From the IMG/VR virus record IMGVR_UViG_3300044825_001201, positions 1 to 32,289 of that record: a DNA stretch of 32,289 bases; one strand, 5' to 3'. Positions within the stretch are counted from its first letter, which is position 1. Each line of letters begins with the position of its first letter. Under the pieces are notes generated by a model. The model saw only the letters and a list, made by a program, of their open reading frames with translations, was not told the origin of the DNA and made no database searches. Origin of the DNA: a virus. Positions 23,642 to 30,886 of this stretch are shown in pieces. The position numbers and the translations under genes were made by a program.

Positions 23642-24778
23642 TTAGCCAGCGACGCGGGTAGCAAGGGCGGGGCGGATAGCCTTGGCGCCGTATAGCACGT
23701 CCACGGCGAAACGCTCCTGCTTGTTGTGGCGGGTCACTTCCATACGCATGGTCAGGCCAGACACCGGATCGGTCATCTGAGAGATGATCGAGCCGAGTTC
23801 AGCGCCGCCCCCAACACCGGCCAGCGGACGGTTCACGAAGGCGAAGGCTTCGCGCTGGAAGGCAAGGTTGACAACGTGAGAAGCACGCTTGGTCACGTCA
23901 GCCCCGCTGGAAGCGATGGCAACCAGGGCCGGGCTGATAGAAATAGCGGCCTTGGTGGAAGTGTAGGTGGCAGTATCAGAAGTCACCACGTAGGTCTGGC
24001 TATTGCCAGCGATGCTGAACACGTCACCCTTCTTGAAGGTGCCAGCCACGGAAGCGATGATGTCCAGGGTGGTGGCGCCAACCGCCGTGGTCGAAGCCAC
24101 GGTGATGCTGCCGATAGTGCCGGCGGTATGAGTCACGACGTTGGTGGACTGATAGAAGTCAAACCCGAACTTGCGCCCGAGCATACCTTCCATCTTCACT
24201 TCCGGGTCGCCAGTCTTCTCTAGGTCAGACATGGCAGGAAGCTGGAGCAGGCTCGCTTCGGCGTCGGGGTTCAGCACCATACGGCGGTTGCCCATCGGAG
24301 CAAGCTGCTTGTTTAGCTGCGCACGGGCGTTCACCACGTCGGCAATGGTGCTGAACGGCGTGTCACCAGCGGTGCCGACGAAGCCATACACGTCGATATA
24401 CTGGTTGTGGATGTGGCCGTCCATCGAGTTGGCAAGCGCACGAACAGTCTCGGAGACGTTCATGGGGAGGAAGGACTCGCTCTCCATGATCTCCATGCGC
24501 TGCTTGTCGGTGATGAAGAAGGGCACTTCCTTCCACTGGTCTAGGGCAATCTGCACTAGGCCGGGAGTGCTGTCCTGCGCCGAAGCCATCGTCATGCTAG
24601 GCGCGACGTTGGTGGCGGTGAAGGTGTTGCTGATCGGAATGTCGATGGTGGAGCCACGCATCGCGCCTTCGCTCGAATAGTCGAGGTTCACAAGGCGGGG
24701 CATAACGGCCTGCTCACGCAGAGCAAGTAGACCGCGCGCTAGAAGCCGGGGGATAAGATTGGAAAGACTATTGGGCAT
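23642..24778 (-). CDS. Major capsid protein (P22 coat-like)
   Basis: 378 residues from ATG at 24778, set by AGGAGG on the minus strand (24789-24784) 5 nt upstream; a TTG one codon earlier is too close. The N-terminal MPNSLSNLIPRLLARGLLALREQAVMPRLVN matches P22-type coat proteins. The block KKGDVFSIAGNSQTYVVTSD near residues 250-270 corresponds to the insertion (I) domain region of that family. It is shorter than P22 coat (430). HK97-fold shell subunit, encoded head-to-head with the tail genes across a bidirectional terminator. Codon use is like its neighbours. Confidence 0.93.
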   Translation of the reverse strand: MPNSLSNLIPRLLARGLLALREQAVMPRLVNLDYSSEGAMRGSTIDIPISNTFTATNVAPSMTMASAQDSTPGLVQIALDQWKEVPFFITDKQRMEIMESESFLPMNVSETVRALANSMDGHIHNQYIDVYGFVGTAGDTPFSTIADVVNARAQLNKQLAPMGNRRMVLNPDAEASLLQLPAMSDLEKTGDPEVKMEGMLGRKFGFDFYQSTNVVTHTAGTIGSITVASTTAVGATTLDIIASVAGTFKKGDVFSIAGNSQTYVVTSDTATYTSTKAAISISPALVAIASSGADVTKRASHVVNLAFQREAFAFVNRPLAGVGGGAELGSIISQMTDPVSGLTMRMEVTRHNKQERFAVDVLYGAKAIRPALATRVAG

Positions 24779-24783
24779 CAAAG

Positions 24784-24789
24784 CCTCCT
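24784..24789 (-). promoter_or_regulatory. Strong ribosome binding site of the coat protein
   Basis: Minus-strand AGGAGG with a 5-nt spacer to the ATG at 24778. It decides the start codon and suits the most abundant virion protein. Confidence 0.85.
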
Positions 24790-24915
24790 GTGAAATTAGG
24801 GTCTAGCGGCATCCCCGCCGTTGAAACCCGAAGGTGTCCGCGAACCGCACACGACCCACAAGATCGGCGGGAAATGCTTTTAACCCCACAGGGGTCAAAA
24901 ACGTAAACATTCACT

Positions 24916-24944
24916 ACCTATTAGGAATTAGGCAAAAAAGTCAA
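24916..24944 (-). promoter_or_regulatory. Candidate promoter for the coat gene
   Basis: Minus-strand TTGACT at 24944-24939 with ATAGGT (24921-24916) 17 nt downstream. The -10 is poor. It lies immediately after the hairpin and ahead of a ~135-nt leader. Same TTGACTTTT element as in other gaps. It would allow coat expression above scaffold. Confidence 0.35.
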
Positions 24945-24974
24945 TACCTACGGGGGTTTTTACCCCCGTAGGTA
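24945..24974 (-). terminator. Strong hairpin between scaffold and coat genes, possible attenuating terminator
   Basis: A 13-bp perfect inverted repeat (24945-24957 with 24962-24974) with a four-base loop, GC-rich core GGGGG/CCCCC. On the minus strand a run of six or more T begins about 5 nt after the stem (24939-24934), offset from the usual position, so termination may be partial. It starts 9 nt beyond the scaffold stop. An RNA-processing or stability role is equally possible. Confidence 0.5.
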
Positions 24975-24983
24975 AAGTAGTCG

Positions 24984-25772
24984 TTAGGCGAGAACAGCCT
25001 TACCAGCCGCAATCGCCTCCAGATTACCGCTGATTGCCTTGCTGTCGGACGAATTGATCTTGATGGGCGCCCGACCGTTGGCATTGTTACCACCGCCTGC
25101 GCCGCCACCAGACGGCATCCCGAAGAAGAATGGGTTGCTATCACGAAGCGAATCAACCCACGTCTCCAACGTGTGTGGGTTGCCAGTGCGGTCAATCGCG
25201 TCAATGCCGTCACGCAGGCGCGGCTTGCCAGTCTCATCGTCAAGGGCGAACATCTGTTCCGCCTTGATTCGGATATACTCCGCCGCTTCAGGCAGCGCCT
25301 TGGCCTTGCTGACGGCAGAAGTCACTTCGTAGTTCAAACGCTCCGCACGCCAACGGTTCTGCGCGGCTTCCGCCCGCGCCGCAGCCTCAGCCGCAGCCCG
25401 CTCCGCCGCTTCCTTGGCGGCACGTTCCTGAGATACAACCGTCTTTGTGCGGCGGGTCAGCACATCCTCAAACGCAGCCTTGCCGCCCTCAACGATCATA
25501 CGCAGGTCAGCATCCGCCTGCATACGCTCCATCAGTTCACGGGCCTTGTTGATATCGTCCTGACTGCCCATGCTGCGAATTTGATTCTCATATTCGACGC
25601 GGCGCTGACGTTCGGACTTAACTTCATTCAAAAGCTCTTCATTTTTGCTTTTAAGACCGGCTGTTACCTTTTGCACTTCTGCGGCGACAAGGGCCGCAAT
25701 ATCTGGCGCCCCTCCACTACCTTCGCCGTCAGCATTTCGGGTGATAGGATTGATAAGAGAACGGATAAGCAT
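24984..25772 (-). CDS. Capsid scaffolding protein
   Basis: 262 residues from ATG at 25772 with GGGGAG upstream. Highly charged, predicted coiled coil over residues ~40-150 (VQKVTAGLKSKNEELLNEV; RAAKEAAERAAAEAAARAEA), with Gly/Asn-rich linkers near the C-terminus (GGGAGGGNNANG). That composition and its position directly upstream of the coat gene on the same strand are typical of phage scaffold proteins, which shape the procapsid and then exit. No protease motif was found. The function call is by context and composition. Confidence 0.85.
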   Translation of the reverse strand: MLIRSLINPITRNADGEGSGGAPDIAALVAAEVQKVTAGLKSKNEELLNEVKSERQRRVEYENQIRSMGSQDDINKARELMERMQADADLRMIVEGGKAAFEDVLTRRTKTVVSQERAAKEAAERAAAEAAARAEAAQNRWRAERLNYEVTSAVSKAKALPEAAEYIRIKAEQMFALDDETGKPRLRDGIDAIDRTGNPHTLETWVDSLRDSNPFFFGMPSGGGAGGGNNANGRAPIKINSSDSKAISGNLEAIAAGKAVLA

Positions 25773-25838
25773 TTAGGATTACTCCCCAGGAGGCCACCAT
25801 TAACCGAGGCGACAAACGGGCGCGGCGCAGCCGCACGG

Positions 25839-25869
25839 TTGACGTGGTATGCCTAAACCATTGTATAAG
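25839..25869 (+). promoter_or_regulatory. Candidate promoter for the two nested plus-strand genes
   Basis: TTGACG at 25839-25844 and TATAAG at 25864-25869 (19-nt spacer; GTATAA gives 18). It lies in the 129-nt divergent gap between the scaffold start and ATG 25902, and would explain transcription of the genes at 25902-26446 against the surrounding strand. On the opposite strand TTATAC/TACAAT could serve the scaffold. Confidence 0.5.
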
Positions 25870-25901
25870 CGCAATTCAATATCCCCTTGGAGGCAAGTGC
25901 G

Positions 25902-26282
25902 ATGGCACCGCCAAAGAAATACGAGAAAATTGATTTTACTCCGCCACAAGGTGTACGCGAAGCCGCAAAGCGCGGCCTGGAACAGCGCCGAAAGTATGGG
26001 CGGGGCGGGCTTACAACCGCTGAAGCAGGCAAGCAAGGCATCGGTTCGGGCGTGGCGCGTGCTGCAACGTTGGCCGCAGGCAAGGACGTATCGCCTGAAA
26101 CCGCCAAGCGCATGAAGGCGTTTTTCGACCGCCATGGCGATGCGCCCAAAGCCAAGCCTGCGGATGGCGGACCAAGCGCGCGTCAGATCGCGATTAACCT
26201 ATGGGGTGGATCGGCGGGGGAATCATGGTCGAATAAGCTGGTTCGGCAGATGGAGTCTGCCGACAAGAAGGAGAAGAAGTGA
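25902..26282 (+). CDS. Conserved phage protein of unknown function, small basic
   Basis: 126 residues from ATG 25902 with TTGGAGG (25887-25893) upstream; the TTG at 25887 in frame is part of the ribosome site and is not used. The sequence (IDFTPPQGVREAAKRGLEQRRKYGRGG, then GSGVARAATLAAGKDVSPETAKRMKAFFDRH, PSARQIAINLWGGSAGESWSNKLVRQM) is a pattern I recognise in many phage head-region proteins, often as a domain in larger proteins; no function is established. Here it is a stand-alone gene on the opposite strand to scaffold and portal. It overlaps the next gene (TGATG). Confidence 0.75.
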   Translation: MAPPKKYEKIDFTPPQGVREAAKRGLEQRRKYGRGGLTTAEAGKQGIGSGVARAATLAAGKDVSPETAKRMKAFFDRHGDAPKAKPADGGPSARQIAINLWGGSAGESWSNKLVRQMESADKKEKK

Positions 26283-26446
26283 TGGACAAGCCGCTTTGGG
26301 AAAAGAAGAATCCCCGCAAGCGTTCAACACCCCTTAGCCCGCAAGACAAGGCGGCAGCAAAGCGACGGGCTGAGAAAGCCGGGCGACCTTATCCAAACGC
26401 CGTGGATAACATCGCCCAAGCACAACGGGCCAAGAAGCGGTCCTAG
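26282..26446 (+). CDS. Very small basic protein
   Basis: 54 residues from ATG 26282, whose A is the last base of the upstream TGA. Rich in Lys/Arg/Ala (MDKPLWEKKNPRKRSTPL; DKAAAKRRAEKAGRPYPN; DNIAQAQRAKKRS). Likely nucleic-acid binding or head-associated. Its TAG stop lies in a CTAG shared with the stop of the converging gene. Small size and overlap argue it is translated with its neighbour. Confidence 0.65.
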   Translation: MDKPLWEKKNPRKRSTPLSPQDKAAAKRRAEKAGRPYPNAVDNIAQAQRAKKRS

Positions 26447-27285
26447 CGCGGAACAACTCTCTCCAAGAACTCATCCGACTTCTTGGAGAGGGAAGCGGCG
26501 AGGCTGTCGCCAATAAAGAAAAACCGGTTCGGGTTTGCCTTCGCCTTGCGAGCAACCGATATGGCGCTTGGCAGCAAGTCCGCCTTTGTATACCAGAGCT
26601 TGCCGTCTACACGCGCCTTGTCGTCCAATGTCGGGCCTGTGGCGTTGCTCGCCGGTTCCGTGACAGTGGGGGCGTAGTAATCTTCGCTCTCACGCCAACC
26701 AAACGGTGCGCCTGCGATGTAAATTCGCTTAGCGCCCATCCACTCGCAAACGGCAATGGCGCGGTTTACGACCGTAAAGCCGCCGCTCGCTATGCTTTCG
26801 TAGCTGCAATTCTCTGGAAAAAACTTTTCATAGATGTCCATTTCGCTGAGATTTCCAGACGTAGCACCGCAAGCAGAATGGAAAACGACCACATTGGCCC
26901 CGCCTTTCATGAGATAGTCAAACATTTTCGGATGGCACGAGGAAGCGACGAAGTAAGTCACTCTTAGGTCGAGAGGCGTCTTTTTGATTTGCTTTTCACC
27001 AGGGTCCATCGCCACAGAGAAATCAGGGATGATATCATATTCAGAAAGAATACGGATTGCTTGCTTAACGGCGACAATTTTGTAGCCCACGGATTTAAGA
27101 CGCCTGATTTCTCGCAGCGAAGACCCTTTTACGAGCGAAGGCGCCGTGCCGCAGACGACAACGCCTTTTTCATTGGCGAGGGCATCTTTCTGCATGAACG
27201 GCAAACCAAGGGTCGAAGCGTATTCGATGTTCATAGGCAAGAAACGAAGTTCGGGATTAACCAACTTCATCATATTTTGAGACAT
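26443..27285 (-). CDS. DUF115 / MAF-like putative glycosyltransferase-related protein
   Basis: 280 residues from ATG at 27285; upstream AGGG is poorly spaced, so the start is uncertain (a second Met is at residue 5). The core GVVVCGTAPSLVKG is a Rossmann-like nucleotide-binding loop, followed by VAVKQAIRILSEYDIIPDFSVAMDPGEKQ, the signature of the DUF115 (6-hydroxymethylpterin pyrophosphokinase MptE-like) family that includes motility-accessory-factor flagellin glycosyltransferases. The C-terminal half has AKRIYIAGAPFGW. Encoded 27 nt downstream of portal and convergent with a small basic gene. It may act in glycan transfer to virion or host surface proteins; biochemical role not known. Confidence 0.72.
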   Translation of the reverse strand: MSQNMMKLVNPELRFLPMNIEYASTLGLPFMQKDALANEKGVVVCGTAPSLVKGSSLREIRRLKSVGYKIVAVKQAIRILSEYDIIPDFSVAMDPGEKQIKKTPLDLRVTYFVASSCHPKMFDYLMKGGANVVVFHSACGATSGNLSEMDIYEKFFPENCSYESIASGGFTVVNRAIAVCEWMGAKRIYIAGAPFGWRESEDYYAPTVTEPASNATGPTLDDKARVDGKLWYTKADLLPSAISVARKAKANPNRFFFIGDSLAASLSKKSDEFLERVVPR

Positions 27286-27312
27286 AAAAGTTTTTTGACC
27301 CTAATCGTGGAA

Positions 27313-28716
27313 TTACGGAGTAGCCTCGGCTGCGGCATTGGCCCTATTCGCGGGGGCGTTGTCAATAAGATTCTTCACGTCTTGGTGGGTGTAGGACGCA
27401 GGAAGCATCTCACCTTCAAAGAGCGTGCGATAGTAAGTCTCATCGTCAATGTTGCCCTGGGCGTGGGCGCGGTCAAGCTGGAGCCAAGTCCTGTATTCCA
27501 TCGCCGCGTCAACGAAATCGCGGTTCAGCTTCACTTCGACGTTGCGCGGATTGCGGCCATTCCAACGAACCCAAATCTTCAAAAGGTCCGTCAGGCCATT
27601 TTCGGCACTATCAACAATCTCGTAAAGCAGCGACGATTCGCCCTTGCTTCGCATTTCCGCAACTTGAGACGATTCGCCTGCGGTGTTCTTGCGGTCAGCC
27701 ACAAGACGGGCGCCAAGTCCCGCCATCTGGTTTTCAAGTTGCGAGCAGGCAGATTCAAGGTATCGCAGCCCTTCGCCGCGATATTCCAGAATGCCGCAAG
27801 AATTGGGTTGGTCTACAAGCCAAACTGTGTTGGGGCCAACTTGGTATTCAGGAATATCGCCCGTGTTGGGTGGGATGGCCCAATAGGTTGGCGTGGCGGT
27901 GTAGAACTGGCCGTGTGCCAATTGGGCGCTACGTTGGAAATGAAGGACATTCAATTCCGCAATATCTAGGATCGGAGAACGCTGCACCGCCATGCCTGTT
28001 TTCATCGGGCCGAAGCAGATGAAAGGCATTTCACCGTAGAAGGCTCCGGCACCCGAGATAACCGGCACCACAATATCGGAGGGCTGATAATCCACCGTGT
28101 TGTTGCGGTTCTTGACTGGTATCCAAAGGCGCTGTGCATACGAGTTACTATCGGTCAGGAAAAGTTCACGATAAACAGTGACTTCCTCGGAACCAAAACC
28201 CGTATCGCTATCAACGAGAAAGACTTCCTTCAAAATAATTTGATTAGCGATAATCTTTCCAGCGTCATTGCGAACATTTCGCCAGTTTGTGATGCTTTCT
28301 GCGGTATAGGTTGTGAAGTAGGGCTGCCCACCATTGGTCGGAGCGTCAACGAGAGCGCCAACCCGGCCCATGCTCAGGATTTCACGGACAATGGCGCGAG
28401 CAAAAACGCTAAAAGGCTGGTTGTCTACGGTGCAAGTCTCTAACTGCGGGCGAAGGCTTTCAGCATCGCCTAAAATTATTTCCGGTTCCTTGCGGAAAAT
28501 CATCCCGACAAGGCCATTCAAGGTGCGGGCGGAGGCGTTGAAGAATTGAGCGCGCTTCTTATACGCTTCATACTCGCCCCAAGACATGCCGGAAAGCTGG
28601 GGGAGATAGCGTGTCCCGCCTTCACGGATCGCCTTGGCGCCCTTCAGCACATCACGAATCATCTTCCAGTCATCTTGGTTTTCATCATACTCGGAAGCGA
28701 TGTCAGTAACGGGCAT
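27313..28716 (-). CDS. Portal protein (DUF4055 type)
   Basis: 467 residues from ATG at 28716 (weak GGA upstream, with a ~50-nt leader from the candidate promoter). The N-terminal block YLPQLSGMSWGEYEAYKKRAQFFNASARTLNGLVGMIFRKEP matches DUF4055 proteins, accepted as phage portals. The central region NVLHFQRSAQLAHGQFYTATPTYWAIPP and the helix near the end also fit. A ring of twelve forms the DNA entry channel in the capsid vertex. Transcribed opposite to the terminase genes from a divergent region. Confidence 0.9.
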   Translation of the reverse strand: MPVTDIASEYDENQDDWKMIRDVLKGAKAIREGGTRYLPQLSGMSWGEYEAYKKRAQFFNASARTLNGLVGMIFRKEPEIILGDAESLRPQLETCTVDNQPFSVFARAIVREILSMGRVGALVDAPTNGGQPYFTTYTAESITNWRNVRNDAGKIIANQIILKEVFLVDSDTGFGSEEVTVYRELFLTDSNSYAQRLWIPVKNRNNTVDYQPSDIVVPVISGAGAFYGEMPFICFGPMKTGMAVQRSPILDIAELNVLHFQRSAQLAHGQFYTATPTYWAIPPNTGDIPEYQVGPNTVWLVDQPNSCGILEYRGEGLRYLESACSQLENQMAGLGARLVADRKNTAGESSQVAEMRSKGESSLLYEIVDSAENGLTDLLKIWVRWNGRNPRNVEVKLNRDFVDAAMEYRTWLQLDRAHAQGNIDDETYYRTLFEGEMLPASYTHQDVKNLIDNAPANRANAAAEATP

Positions 28717-28747
28717 GTGCTGAAATCCAAAAATAATTTCGCAAAGT

Positions 28748-28776
28748 GGTTAGCGGTCGCGCGGCACAAAAGTCAA
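28748..28776 (-). promoter_or_regulatory. Candidate promoter for the portal operon
   Basis: Minus-strand TTGACT at 28776-28771 with CTAACC (28753-28748) 17 nt on. The -10 is weak. It is back to back with the plus-strand promoter at 28786. Confidence 0.35.
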
Positions 28777-28793
28777 TCCACCGGCTTGACTTT
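28769..28793. promoter_or_regulatory. Inverted repeat AAAGTCAA-9-TTGACTTT in the divergent region
   Basis: Perfect 8-bp arms (28769-28776 and 28786-28793) separated by 9 nt, centred between the portal and terminase genes. Each arm contains a TTGACT -35 box facing outward. It could be back-to-back promoters alone, or an operator bound by a dimer that controls both operons. Confidence 0.5.
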
Positions 28794-28815
28794 AACAATA
28801 GGTGCGGAGGATAAA
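28786..28815 (+). promoter_or_regulatory. Candidate promoter for the terminase operon
   Basis: TTGACT at 28786-28791 and GATAAA at 28810-28815 (18-nt spacer). It lies 36 nt before the terminase small subunit ATG. Confidence 0.5.
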
Positions 28816-28850
28816 CAAATTTCGTAACGCTTTTGAGGAATTCCCTTATC

Positions 28851-29564
28851 ATGTCAAACGATAAGACGGATAATATAACGCCGATCCGTCCCGATGTGAA
28901 GGTGAAGCCGAAGGCCAAGGCGCGCAAGTGGAAGTCTGGCGCGCGATGGGATGTTCTTGAGCATTATTACCGAATTGGTTGGTCTCTCAGCGATATCGCG
29001 CGGCTGCCGGAAGCAAAAGGCATTACCTCACAAGCCATCGCCAATCGTGTCAGGCGTTACAACTGGACGCGAAATCTAGAACCGCGTGTTGCCGATGCGG
29101 CCCGCGCCATGATGGTCATGGGGATGGGCGAAGATGGCAAGCCGTCTGCCGAAACGCTTTCCATGCTGCGCGGCAACAAAGCCACGGAAGATCAAGTGGT
29201 TCTGTCCTCCGCCGCCCAAATTGCTGAACGCCTCACTACGACGCGCAAGCGGTCAAAGCGCCTTGATAGCATCATCAATCGCCTTTCCAACCTGATTGAA
29301 AATGAAATTGAATATCTAGAAGCCGAAGCGGAGGAGCGCACCGACCCGAACCGTGTGCGCGTAGAAATCAACCGCCTTACCAAGTCCATCGGGCAGTTGG
29401 TCACGGCGGTCTCTAAGGCCAACGAGGAAGAACGCAACGTGCATGACCTGCGCCGCCTCATGAAGCCGAAGGAAGACATCAAGCCGATGATCGTGAAAAA
29501 GCGGGCGGTGCTTGATGCGGAGGAAGTCGGCTCGAAGGATGAGGACGAAGCAGGCGTCGCATGA
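28851..29564 (+). CDS. Terminase small subunit
   Basis: 237 residues from ATG 28851 (GAGGAA at 28835-28840, 10-nt spacer; TTG 28833 overlaps that site). Residues ~33-71 form an HTH (WDVLEHYYRIGWSLSDIARL then ITSQAIANRVRRYNW) for recognition of the packaging site. A long helical region (RLDSIINRLSNLIENEIEYLEAEAEE) should mediate ring assembly. The gene directly precedes the large subunit with ATGA overlap. The functional call is from domain plus position. Basic N-terminus (KVKPKAKARKWKSG) may aid DNA binding. Confidence 0.88.
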   Translation: MSNDKTDNITPIRPDVKVKPKAKARKWKSGARWDVLEHYYRIGWSLSDIARLPEAKGITSQAIANRVRRYNWTRNLEPRVADAARAMMVMGMGEDGKPSAETLSMLRGNKATEDQVVLSSAAQIAERLTTTRKRSKRLDSIINRLSNLIENEIEYLEAEAEERTDPNRVRVEINRLTKSIGQLVTAVSKANEEERNVHDLRRLMKPKEDIKPMIVKKRAVLDAEEVGSKDEDEAGVA

Positions 29565-30886
29565 CCTTGGATAAATTGGCTTGGAAGCCCGATCCAATTC
29601 AGGAGCAGCGGGCCGTCAAGAACTTGGGCCTGCTGCCCTGGCAGGCGCATGTCTACTTGCACCCAAGCCGCTACCGTGTGGTTGTGGCGGGGCGGCGAAG
29701 CGGCAAGTCGTTCCTCTCCAAGCATGAACTCTACCGGGCTGCCAATTCGGTTGAAAAAGGCTTGGTGGTCTACATCGCCCCTACTTTGAAGATGGCGAAG
29801 CAAATCATGTGGCGGGAATTGCTGGACTCCATACCGCCTGAGATGATTAGCGAAATCAACCGAACGGATATGTCGTTGGTGCTGAAGTCTACCGGCACCA
29901 TGATTAGGCTGTTTGGCGCCGAAGTGCCCGACCGCCTCCGTGGCCTTTCCATATCGTTTGCCATTTTTGACGAAGCGGCGGACATTACAGAGGAAATGTG
30001 GACCAAGATCGTCCGCCCTGCTTTGGCGGACCAACAGGGCGACGCCTTGTTCCTCGGCACCCCAAAGGTCAGCGCGGGTAGCAAGTGGTTTTACGAAGCC
30101 TATTGCGATGGCTTGGACCCTGGCAAGAAAAACTGGTTCAGCTACACGATTACGACGCTGAACGCCGGGATTGTGCCTCAGTCGGAAATCGAAGAAGCCA
30201 AGCGCACCATGAACCCGTTCGTGTTCAGGACGGAGTTTGAGGCGTCGTTTGAGTCGCCTACCGGCAAGGTCTACCAGCCTTTCCAGCGCAGCACGCATGT
30301 CGTCTCGCACATTGACGATGACGGCAAATGCCATTTGCATCTTGGCTTGGACTTCAACCGCTTTCCCATGTCGGGCGTATTGATGGTGAAGTTTTTGGAT
30401 GCAGAGGGCGACGAGTGCTTCTGCGCCGTGGACGAAATATTGTTGCCCAACGCCACCATCCAACGCTACGCAGATATCCTATCCGAACGCTTCAAAGGTA
30501 GGAATATTATTATCTATCCTGACGCCTCGGGCAATCAGCAGCATACCTCGGCAGGCGGGAACACAAACCACAGCGTGTTGCGCGGCATGGGTTTTCGCCT
30601 TGTCATGCCCCGTCGCAACCCCGCCGTGAATGACCGAGTGAACACCGTCAATGGCGCTTTTCTGTCGGCTTCGGGCAAAAGCCGCTTGTTCATTCATCCT
30701 CGGTGCAAGGAACTGATTACGTCCTTGGAGAGCCTTGGCTTTGACGATAACGGCGCCATAGCCAAGTCCGCACAGAGCAAATACACTCACTTGCCTGACG
30801 CGCTTGGCTATGCCGTTATGAACCTGATGCCGATTAACAAGAGAAATATTGGCTCAGGGATGGCGAAGATGCGGGGCGGCTTCTAG
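29561..30886 (+). CDS. Terminase large subunit
   Basis: 441 residues. Walker A GRRSGKS (residues 44-50), Walker B FAIFDE (D137/E138), the coupling-type LGTP motif near 165-168, and nuclease-domain Asp residues D264 (LGLDFNRF) and D321 (YPDASG), with PDALGY near the C-terminus. It packages DNA into the procapsid with ATPase power and cuts the concatemer. Its TAG stop shares a CTAG with the ThyX stop, so the two transcription units converge without a spacer. Confidence 0.95.
   Translation: MTLDKLAWKPDPIQEQRAVKNLGLLPWQAHVYLHPSRYRVVVAGRRSGKSFLSKHELYRAANSVEKGLVVYIAPTLKMAKQIMWRELLDSIPPEMISEINRTDMSLVLKSTGTMIRLFGAEVPDRLRGLSISFAIFDEAADITEEMWTKIVRPALADQQGDALFLGTPKVSAGSKWFYEAYCDGLDPGKKNWFSYTITTLNAGIVPQSEIEEAKRTMNPFVFRTEFEASFESPTGKVYQPFQRSTHVVSHIDDDGKCHLHLGLDFNRFPMSGVLMVKFLDAEGDECFCAVDEILLPNATIQRYADILSERFKGRNIIIYPDASGNQQHTSAGGNTNHSVLRGMGFRLVMPRRNPAVNDRVNTVNGAFLSASGKSRLFIHPRCKELITSLESLGFDDNGAIAKSAQSKYTHLPDALGYAVMNLMPINKRNIGSGMAKMRGGF

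Noticed and set aside
25790-25930. AGGAGG followed by ATT (25798) as a short plus-strand gene
   Set aside because: ATT is a rare start and the ~44-codon frame runs into the ribosome site and start of the real gene at 25902. The AGGAGG may be chance.
26989-27969. 326-aa plus-strand open frame
   Set aside because: Antisense to the portal and MAF-like genes, whose families are recognised; low-complexity mirror sequence with no ribosome site.
29192-30463. 423-aa minus-strand open frame
   Set aside because: It lies antisense to both terminase genes, has no ribosome site and is Arg/His-rich without motifs; it is a shadow of the terminase codon use.
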